NCBI GenBank assembly: GCA_964247295.1
Contig: CAXTTV010000204.1
Span: 1-8,323, forward strand
DNA length: 8,323 nt
From: CAXTTV01 sp964247295
Lineage (GTDB): Bacteria; Chloroflexota; Ktedonobacteria; Ktedonobacterales; Ktedonobacteraceae
Direction: 5' to 3'
Of this stretch, positions 1-4,953 are shown one piece after another. The translations under genes and the position numbers were made by a program. The notes below the pieces were generated by a model. That model ran no database searches, had not been told where the DNA came from, and saw nothing but the letters and a program-made list of their open reading frames with translations. Every line of letters starts with the position of its first letter. Position 1 is the first letter of the stretch.

Positions 1-1
1 A

Positions 2-30
2 CGTGACCCGACCTACCCCATTCGAGTCTC
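2..30 (-). repeat. Intergenic 25-nt repeat, copy 1
   Basis: Positions 2-26, read on the minus strand, are identical over 25 nt to 4563-4587 on the plus strand. With one mismatch allowed, the match extends to position 30 (28 of 29). The copy lies 25-53 nt downstream of the multicopper oxidase stop codon, in sense orientation with that gene. It may continue past the left edge, since only one more base is visible here (a mismatch). Function is unknown. Candidates are a dispersed intergenic repeat, a 3'-UTR element, or a remnant of duplicated sequence. Confidence 0.8.
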
Positions 31-54
31 CTTCGCTCTTAATCGTACCAGGCT

Positions 55-1302
55 TTAGGGGGCCGAGTTTGAGCTGGAGTCTCCATCCGACGAGCTTGTA
101 TCAGTTTTGGAGGCATCACTCGCAACCTTCTTGGAAGCTGTATCTGCCTCGGTTTTGGAAGGAGTACTTGTCGTCTTTTCTTCCATCTTCGGCATCGTGA
201 CGGGGTTTGAGCCATCGCGATTATTCACATTGATCATCGTCGCCATCCCACCAGGATAGTCGCCATCGTTCGTCATATTCTGCTCAATATGATCGTGGAA
301 CATAAAGCGACCAACCTGATCCATATTGAAAAGGAGCTCATAGCGCTCACCAGGTGAGACATCTAAGGTATCCTTATAATACGGCTGATCCAGCTTGCGT
401 CCATCAGTCCCGATCACCTGAAAGTGGAAGCCGTGTGAATGGATAGAATGGACTTCGTAGCCAGTATTAATTAAGCGGACCAGCACCTTCTGACCGATCG
501 TCGCCTGGATATTTGTAGTGGGGTCCATCATCGTATCGGGCCAGGCCTTGCCATTAATCAGGAAGTAGTTCGCGTGAAAAGTAGTCCAGTTCACATCGTC
601 TTTCCCAGCCTGGAGATGCTCAAAATCCTTCTGATGGTTCTCACTATCTATCTCACTTAAAACAAACGTATATTCCTTATCGAAGGCTGGAGTACCCTCA
701 TAGGCGAGATTAGCAGCGCCGCGAGGATGGACCACCAGAGCGCCATACATGCCCATCTGAATGTGCTCAGCCGCCTCTTGATGGCAATGATAATAGTAGG
801 TACCCGCATGGTTTGCCACAAAATGATAGGTATAGCGGGTCCCAGGTAGCACCGCATGTCCATCAGGGGCCGTCATTGGGTCACCATCCATCGCACTCGG
901 CAGATCCAGGCCATGCAAGTGAACTGTGTGACCATCACCATCTTTATTAAAAGGGGTTTTAGTAGGGTCTTTGTCATTGATTAGCGTCAGATTCACCGTA
1001 TCGCCTTCGTTCACTGAGAGCACTGGCCCTGGAACTTGAGCCTTCCCTTTAGGGTCAGCAGTATATCCAAATACATAAGTGATTTTGCCGTCAGGAAGCT
1101 TCATCTGGTTGTCCCGCACATAAAGGGTGAAATTGCGGGTCTGGACGGCTGGCAATGGCTTTGCCACTTCATCATTGGCACTGATAGTGGAGCGGTTACC
1201 CAGGAAGGCAGTTGTTGTAAGGGCGACTACCAATAGCAGCGTCACCCCAATCAACCTCATCTTTTTTTTGTCCACAAGCGAGAGTCCCTTCATTTTTTCC
1301 AT
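55..1302 (-). CDS. Two-domain multicopper oxidase, exported
   Basis: This is a copper oxidase of cupredoxin domains, expected outside the membrane and oxidising metal ions, phenolics or similar donors with O2. Substrate cannot be read from sequence. From the chosen start it has 415 residues. A basic N-terminus (KKKMR, 12-16) leads into a hydrophobic signal or anchor at about 17-36. Domain 1 has HTVHLHG (125-131) and HCHQEAAEHIQMGM (172-185). C173, H180 and M185 fit a type 1 copper site. Domain 2 has HSIHSHGFHF (285-294) and HDHIEQNM (336-343), where Asp337 replaces the Cys needed for type 1 copper. This is the arrangement of two-domain oxidases with type 1 copper only in domain 1, the group related to NirK. 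Residues 370-415 are a Ser/Thr/Lys/Asp-rich, probably disordered tail. The ATG at 1302 is preferred because AAAGGA lies about 9 nt upstream. An in-frame ATG at 1320 has only pyrimidine-rich sequence before it. Confidence 0.9.
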   Translation of the reverse strand: MEKMKGLSLVDKKKMRLIGVTLLLVVALTTTAFLGNRSTISANDEVAKPLPAVQTRNFTLYVRDNQMKLPDGKITYVFGYTADPKGKAQVPGPVLSVNEGDTVNLTLINDKDPTKTPFNKDGDGHTVHLHGLDLPSAMDGDPMTAPDGHAVLPGTRYTYHFVANHAGTYYYHCHQEAAEHIQMGMYGALVVHPRGAANLAYEGTPAFDKEYTFVLSEIDSENHQKDFEHLQAGKDDVNWTTFHANYFLINGKAWPDTMMDPTTNIQATIGQKVLVRLINTGYEVHSIHSHGFHFQVIGTDGRKLDQPYYKDTLDVSPGERYELLFNMDQVGRFMFHDHIEQNMTNDGDYPGGMATMINVNNRDGSNPVTMPKMEEKTTSTPSKTEADTASKKVASDASKTDTSSSDGDSSSNSAP

Positions 1303-1358
1303 GATCGAGCATCCTTTCATTTACAAGAAGAGCAAGAAGAGCAACTTATTGTACTCAA

Positions 1359-1371
1359 CGTCAGTCTGACG
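1359..1371. promoter_or_regulatory. Possible operator palindrome upstream of the oxidase
   Basis: CGTCAGTCTGACG is a perfect 6+1+6 palindrome, 57 nt upstream of the preferred oxidase start. On the minus strand, a -10-like TACAAT (1353-1348) lies just downstream of it, so the palindrome would sit inside the promoter spacer, as in MerR-type promoters. No good -35 is present at 17-20 nt, so the promoter reading is weak. Two tandem copies of AAGAAGAGC (1325-1342, plus strand) lie between the palindrome and the gene. Confidence 0.3.
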
Positions 1372-1556
1372 CACACCACAAACTAGAGAGCAGGAAGGTT
1401 CAGGTGGGAATGATCCTATAAACAGGCACCGGTTCATTTACAGAATCATTGTGTAAAAATTAAAAAATCATGAGATTCAACCACTTTTTCTAATATTATT
1501 TTAACCTATTTCTCATAAATACGAAAGAGGGTAAAGATATTTACAAAATCCGGCTA
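1372..1556. other. AT-rich intergenic spacer between oxidase and tRNA promoter
   Basis: This stretch holds no supportable ORF. Positions 1440-1550 are strongly AT-rich and must contain or border the oxidase promoter. I could not find a minus-strand -35/-10 pair with acceptable spacing. The best fragments are TTGAAT with a poor -10, and an isolated TATAGG. Confidence 0.5.
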
Positions 1557-1585
1557 TTGTCAAATAATAATGGGTGTGCTATACT
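1557..1585 (+). promoter_or_regulatory. Extended -10 sigma70-type promoter
   Basis: TTGTCA (1557-1562) and TATACT (1580-1585) are separated by exactly 17 nt, and TGC directly before the -10 gives an extended -10 element. Transcription should start near 1592. That gives a leader of about 115 nt before the tRNA, with a GTACAG/CTGTAC hairpin possible near 1640-1665, to be removed during tRNA maturation. It is the best promoter in the window and may also feed the downstream small ORF and HNH gene. Confidence 0.75.
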
Positions 1586-1707
1586 TTCGATGGAAACGGA
1601 AAAGTACGAGAATGCTGGCCTTCCAGGCTAGTTGAAGCGTACAGATCCAATTCAGTTCACTGTACATGATAGGGATGGTGAACACGTTCTTGCACGGAAA
1701 AGCATTG

Positions 1708-1784
1708 CGGGGTGTAGCGCAGTCGGCTAGCGCGCAGCGTTCGGGACGCTGAGGTCGGAGGTTCAAGTCCTCTCACCCCGACCA
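1708..1784 (+). tRNA. tRNA-Pro (anticodon CGG)
   Basis: This is a complete 77-nt cloverleaf. The acceptor stem pairs CGGGGTG (1708-1714) with CACCCCG, followed by discriminator A1781 and an encoded CCA (1782-1784). The D stem is GCGC/GCGC. The anticodon stem CAGCG/CGCTG closes the loop TTCGGGA, with anticodon CGG at 1742-1744, which reads CCG proline codons. The T arm is GGAGG-TTCAAGT-CCTCT with one G-U pair. The CGGGG acceptor start is typical of bacterial tRNA-Pro. No terminator is visible immediately after it. Confidence 0.97.
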
Positions 1785-1861
1785 GGATGGCACAGTTACT
1801 AACCTGACGAGTGTCTTATCATAGTTCTAAGGTAAAACGGAACAACAAGGAGTTGTAACAG

Positions 1862-1996
1862 ATGGAAGCGTACGCATCTATTGCTTTTACCCGCCGCCCG
1901 GCTGGTAAGGAAGATCAACGCTCGTCTGTGCCGTGCTTGCCTGGACCTGCAAGGTGCTTATATCCTTATCAATCCGGTCGTCGGCGCGGGTGGTGA
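1862..1996 (+). CDS. Possible small ORF, 44 residues, unknown function
   Basis: The ATG at 1862 is preceded by AAGGAG (1847-1852) with 9-nt spacing, one of the best ribosome binding sites in the window. The frame encodes 44 residues and stops with TGA at 1994-1996. The product is basic at its C-terminus (SGRRRGW) and has two Cys and several Pro, with no membrane segment or motif I recognise. It lies between tRNA-Pro and the HNH gene on the same strand and could be a leader peptide or small protein. Against it, the composition is not clearly coding and a second frame is also open here. A non-coding leader with a chance Shine-Dalgarno is the main alternative. Confidence 0.35.
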   Translation: MEAYASIAFTRRPAGKEDQRSSVPCLPGPARCLYPYQSGRRRGW

Positions 1997-2008
1997 CGGA
2001 AGCAGCGT

Positions 2009-2034
2009 GAAACGGTCGGTTGCCCAGCCGTTTC
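2009..2034 (+). other. Hairpin upstream of the HNH gene
   Basis: GAAACGG (2009-2015) and CCGTTTC (2028-2034) form a perfect 7-bp stem with a 12-nt loop, 12 nt after the small-ORF stop. The sequence after it is T/C-rich but not a clean T-run. It could be a weak terminator or attenuator between the small ORF and the HNH gene, or simply leader structure. Confidence 0.3.
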
Positions 2035-2107
2035 TTTCCTCAAAACGCTTCCTTCTCCCTGCTTTGCTGTTTTTGTCGGTTCTGACGGAGAGGAAGGATA
2101 GCGATTC

Positions 2108-2671
2108 ATGCCTGTTCTTGTATTGAATTCCTCATTACAGCCTCTTTCTGTGATTCCCGAGCGCCGTTTGATTGTGCTCCTGTCCAAACAAAAAGTTGTC
2201 TTTGTTGATAGTACGGTTCGCGAGATTATCGAATCCAGTATTATGGCTCGTCGACTGGAGCAGGAGCGGCCTGTGATTGTTCAACTCCTTGCTAATGTGC
2301 GTGTACCTCGTGTGGCTCTTCAGCCTACGCGTGCCAATATTATGTTGCGTGATGAGGACACCTGTCAGTATTGTGGGAAGAGGAGTCGAGATCTTACCCT
2401 GGATCACATTATCCCCCGCTCTCGCGGTGGTCAGGGGACCTGGGAGAATCTGGTTGCCTCATGCCGTTCCTGTAATGGTAGGAAGGGCAATCGCCTCTTG
2501 AAAGATGTTAATATGCGCCTGTTGCGTACCCCTCGACCCTTAACGCAGGAGTACGCTGGTTTCTTCTTGCTGCGTTACCCCAAGTTGCGTGAGGCCTATG
2601 AGCAGTTCTTGCTTAGCGCTTCCGGTGGCGATGATGATGATGATACCAGTGGATCACAACTAAGTGCGTGA
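2108..2671 (+). CDS. HNH endonuclease
   Basis: This is a 187-residue nuclease of the common small bacterial HNH type, likely a metal-dependent DNA-cutting enzyme. Its biological role is not established from sequence. The N-terminal 80 residues form the alpha/beta region usual in these stand-alone proteins (start MPVLVLNSSLQPLSV). The HNH core lies at about 80-130: CQYC (86-89), LDH with catalytic His100, the SRGG loop, ENL with Asn114, and CRSCNGRKGN (119-128). The four Cys form the structural zinc site typical of the family. The tail ends in a run of five Asp coded by a (GAT)5 tract at 2630-2644. AGGAAGG (2091-2097) lies 10 nt before the ATG. The gene follows tRNA-Pro and the small ORF with no clear terminator between, so it may be co-transcribed. 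No methyltransferase, toxin or phage gene is next to it, so a restriction or mobile role is not supported here. Confidence 0.9.
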   Translation: MPVLVLNSSLQPLSVIPERRLIVLLSKQKVVFVDSTVREIIESSIMARRLEQERPVIVQLLANVRVPRVALQPTRANIMLRDEDTCQYCGKRSRDLTLDHIIPRSRGGQGTWENLVASCRSCNGRKGNRLLKDVNMRLLRTPRPLTQEYAGFFLLRYPKLREAYEQFLLSASGGDDDDDTSGSQLSA

Positions 2672-2704
2672 AATCTATCAGAAGAGTAGAGTAAGATTTT
2701 AGCC

Positions 2705-2740
2705 AGATGTGTAAATTTCAGATCCGGAGTTTACACATCT
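2705..2740 (+). terminator. Long AT-rich hairpin after the HNH gene, possible terminator
   Basis: AGATGTGTAAA (2705-2715) pairs perfectly with TTTACACATCT (2730-2740), giving an 11-bp stem and a 14-nt loop that itself contains the palindrome TCCGGA. It starts 34 nt after the HNH stop codon. No T-run follows, so it is not a classical intrinsic terminator. It could stabilise the mRNA 3' end or be a protein-binding palindrome. Confidence 0.4.
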
Positions 2741-2822
2741 AACTTAGCTGCCTCCTTTATTTGCAGATTCTTGAATGCCAATCTTTTTTCCGCTTTCTTT
2801 TATTTACTGCTCTGTTTTCTTT

Positions 2823-2998
2823 GTCCTCGGGTATTGGTCAGGGCTATTTCATTCTCTACTGAGTCGCCGAAGACGGCGAGAAAGAGGGAGAGATGAGCGG
2901 GGATGCCCCGCACCCCGCAGGGGTTTGCCAGCCTCACCCCATGAGGCTCTGCCCCTGGACCCCTTTCTTGCCAGAATGGAACAGTCCTGGGTATTGGT
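2823..2998. repeat. GC-rich multi-hairpin block between direct repeats
   Basis: GTCCTCGGGTATTGGT (2823-2838) and GTCCTGGGTATTGGT (2984-2998) match except for a single-base indel and bracket about 145 nt. Inside are several stems: TCGCCG/CGGCGA (2864-2879), GCGGGG-ATG-CCCCGC (2897-2911), CCCC-GCA-GGGG (2913-2923) and AGCCTC/GAGGCT (2930-2948). The last is nested in CAGGGG/CCCCTG (2918-2923 with 2952-2957). The block is much more GC-rich than the sequence around it. It looks like a small non-coding element of the REP/MITE kind inserted between the HNH and GH57 genes. Identity with a known repeat family is not claimed. Confidence 0.5.
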
Positions 2999-3044
2999 AG
3001 GCGGAATTGGCTTTTAATCTGTGGTCTGCTGTAAAGGTGGAGGC

Positions 3045-4505
3045 ATGCTGGAACAAGATATTGCTCAAGAGCCGCAGAAAGGGGTTAGAGTCGGTACCTT
3101 TCTGTGTCTGCATGGACATTTCTATCAACCCCCAAGGGAGAACCCCTTCACTGAACTCTTGTTGACTGAACCTGGCGCAACCCCTTATCCCAATTTCAAT
3201 GAAAAGATTACCGCTGAATGCTATCGACCAAATGCCGAGATCGGCAATTTTGACGAGATCAGCTATGATTTCGGACCGACTCTAGCTACCTGGTTAGAGA
3301 AAAATCACCCAGATGTTCACTGGCGGATCATCAAGGCTGATCAACATCATCGAAAGCGGTATGGTGTTGGCAACGCGATGGCTCAGGCTTACAATCATAC
3401 GATCCTACCCCTGGCCTCGACTCGGGATAAGCGAACGCAGATCCGTTGGGGTCTGGACGACTTTCGCCATCGTTATGGTTATGAGGCTCATGGAATGTGG
3501 CTGGCGGAGACGGCGGTGGATCTTGAGAGTCTCTCGATCATGGCGGAAGAGGGAGTAACCTATACCGTTCTCGCACCCTGGCAGGCAGCGGAGCCAATTG
3601 ATCCGACCGATCCCTACCTGGTACGACTCCCCAATGGTCGGTCTATCACCGTCTTCTTTTATAACGCTCCCTTGTCCGGAGGGGTCTCCTTTGATTGGAA
3701 TATCACCAGTAATGCCGACATCTTCGTTGCAGATTGTCTGACCAAACAGCTTATTCCAGGGAAACAGGAGGCTGGGAGGCCGCAACTGGTATTGATCGCG
3801 ACGGACGGCGAACTTTATGGACACCACAAGCCCTGGCGAGATAAATTTCTGGCCCACCTTATCCGCTATGGCGCGCCAGATCGGGGCTTCCAGATCTGTA
3901 CTCTGGAGCGCTATCTGCGGATGTTCCCAGCCACCCGAGAGGTGCGCATTCATGCACCCAGCGCCTGGAGTTGTGGCCATGGGGTCGCGCGTTGGGAGTC
4001 TGGTTGTGAGTGCACCGAGGGTGATGGTCGCTGGAAGGGGTCTTTGCGCCGGGCCTTGAGCAATCTTGCCGATCGAGGAAACAGCCTGTTTGAACGCTAC
4101 ACGGGTGAGATCTTGAAAGATCCCTGGAAGGCGCGCAACGCCTACCTGGGTCTGCGCAACGGCTGGATCGATCCCGAGCATTTTTGGGAGCAACACGGGC
4201 AAGGAGGTCGACCTGAAGCAAAGGTGGAGTGGCGGACCCTATTGCTGTTAGAAGCTCAGTATTATCACCAGTACAGTTTTACAAGCTGTGGGTTCTTTTT
4301 TGAGGACCTGGACCGGATCGAGCCAGGCAACGACATCGCCTTCGCGCGACGAGCCATCAGCCTGACATGGCAGGCCCTAGGAATCGATCTTCAGTGGAAC
4401 TTCCTTGAAGATCTGCGCCATATCAAAAGTTGGCGAACTGGTCTAACGGGTGCGCTTCTCTACGAGCGTCTACCTATTGTCGCGTCTGGAATGTTGCCAC
4501 CATAG
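3045..4505 (+). CDS. Glycoside hydrolase family 57 protein (DUF3536-type)
   Basis: This is a predicted cytoplasmic alpha-glucan-active enzyme or relative (COG1449-like), 486 residues, with no signal peptide. Three GH57 landmarks are visible. The N-terminal LCLHGHFYQPPREN (20-33) carries the His/QPP motif. GMWLAETAVDLE (150-161) places Glu155 at the nucleophile position. LIATDGELYGHH (250-261) places Asp254 at the acid/base position. Residue roles are inferred from the family. A Cys cluster follows in WSCGHG (309-313) and CEC (321-323). The C-terminal part (about 340-480) is helical, with LLLEAQYYHQYSFTSCGFFFEDL, consistent with the start of a DUF3536 region. As I recall, many relatives with DUF3536 are about 800 residues, so this is a short form. 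The ATG at 3045 has AAAGGTGGAGG just upstream. A GTG at 3021 is in frame but lacks a ribosome site. The substrate is not predictable, and no glycogen or trehalose gene is beside it. Confidence 0.88.
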   Translation: MLEQDIAQEPQKGVRVGTFLCLHGHFYQPPRENPFTELLLTEPGATPYPNFNEKITAECYRPNAEIGNFDEISYDFGPTLATWLEKNHPDVHWRIIKADQHHRKRYGVGNAMAQAYNHTILPLASTRDKRTQIRWGLDDFRHRYGYEAHGMWLAETAVDLESLSIMAEEGVTYTVLAPWQAAEPIDPTDPYLVRLPNGRSITVFFYNAPLSGGVSFDWNITSNADIFVADCLTKQLIPGKQEAGRPQLVLIATDGELYGHHKPWRDKFLAHLIRYGAPDRGFQICTLERYLRMFPATREVRIHAPSAWSCGHGVARWESGCECTEGDGRWKGSLRRALSNLADRGNSLFERYTGEILKDPWKARNAYLGLRNGWIDPEHFWEQHGQGGRPEAKVEWRTLLLLEAQYYHQYSFTSCGFFFEDLDRIEPGNDIAFARRAISLTWQALGIDLQWNFLEDLRHIKSWRTGLTGALLYERLPIVASGMLPP

Positions 4506-4558
4506 GGCGGCAGTTTGCGAGTCTGTGGGGAAAAGAAGAAGGTGTTCCTGTCCAGGGA

Positions 4559-4587
4559 GAGGCTCGAATGGGGTAGGTCGGGTCACG
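4559..4587 (+). repeat. Intergenic 25-nt repeat, copy 2
   Basis: Positions 4563-4587 match 26-2 (minus strand) exactly over 25 nt, extending to 28 of 29 from 4559. This copy starts 54 nt after the GH57 stop codon and is in sense orientation with that gene, the same arrangement as copy 1 after the oxidase. Both copies carry a purine-rich stretch followed 5-6 nt later by ATG-GGG-TAG, a start-Gly-stop. That may be accidental. Confidence 0.8.
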
Positions 4588-4683
4588 CGTGGACTCGATC
4601 TACAGGCGATGGCGAGGTGTGAGAATACCCTTCCTGACTTTCCCAATAGAGTCACTTGCCACTTCCCTACAGAAGGAGATTTT

Positions 4684-4902
4684 ATGATGAGCTATACGAT
4701 GAGAACAAACGCTTATAGGCAGATTGAACTCTATTGCGGAGCATGCGAGCAGGCTGTGAAGGTATGGGATAACAGCTCTCCACCGTTAGAGGAGGTGAAC
4801 CGGGAGGCCGAGGAGCATCAGCGAACCCATATAAAGGAGCGAGGAACATCTGAGAAGATACTGTTGCGAGGACCTCTGCCCGGAGATCCCAGGCTCGCGT
4901 AA
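4684..4902 (+). CDS. Small putative zinc-binding protein, 72 residues
   Basis: I do not recognise the family. The product has CGAC (a Cys-x2-Cys knuckle, residues 18-21) and, 23 residues later, HQRTH (His-x3-His). This is a C2H2-like metal site with a longer middle than a classical zinc finger. The segment before the His pair (PLEEVNREAEEHQRTH) looks helical, as expected for such a site. The tail, about 20 residues, is Gly/Pro-rich. AGAAGGAG (4671-4678) lies 5 nt before the ATG at 4684, with a second ATG at 4687. The reading frame is open upstream to 4450, but only this start has a ribosome site and avoids overlapping the GH57 gene. It could be a DNA-, RNA- or protein-binding regulator. Its stop codon lies inside the following terminator stem, so the 3' UTR is very short. 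Confidence 0.75.
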   Translation: MMSYTMRTNAYRQIELYCGACEQAVKVWDNSSPPLEEVNREAEEHQRTHIKERGTSEKILLRGPLPGDPRLA

Positions 4903-4948
4903 ATAAAAAAAGCGGACATCCTGGTCGATGTCCGCTTTTTTTATTTAC
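4899..4948. terminator. Bidirectional intrinsic terminator
   Basis: A perfect 22-bp stem pairs 4899-4920 with 4927-4948 around the 6-nt loop CTGGTC. The GC core GCGGACATC is flanked by A7 on one side and T7 on the other, so it can terminate both the small zinc-protein gene (plus) and the transpeptidase gene (minus). The TAA of the plus-strand gene (4900-4902) is within the stem. The minus-strand stop (4954-4956) is 6 nt away. Confidence 0.95.
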
Positions 4949-4953
4949 CGGGT

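Noticed and set aside
1767..1784. tRNA 3' end as an attachment site of an integrated element
   Set aside because: No integrase, phage gene or second copy of the tRNA 3' end is visible in the window.
2108..2671. HNH protein as part of a defence or restriction system
   Set aside because: It is the common stand-alone small HNH type, with no methyltransferase, helicase or toxin-antitoxin gene next to it.
2775..3017. 80-codon plus-strand frame with a hydrophobic start before the GH57 gene
   Set aside because: It runs through the GC-rich hairpin block, its Arg/Pro-rich middle is what such repeats give in translation, and no Shine-Dalgarno precedes the ATG.
3405..4202. Long open frame of 265 codons on the minus strand opposite the GH57 gene
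   Set aside because: It is an antisense shadow. The plus-strand frame has clear GH57 motifs and a ribosome site. The minus product has no recognisable domain.
4450..4683. Upstream extension of the small zinc-protein frame
   Set aside because: It overlaps the end of the GH57 gene and crosses the 25-nt repeat. The start at 4684 has a near-ideal ribosome site and the extension does not.
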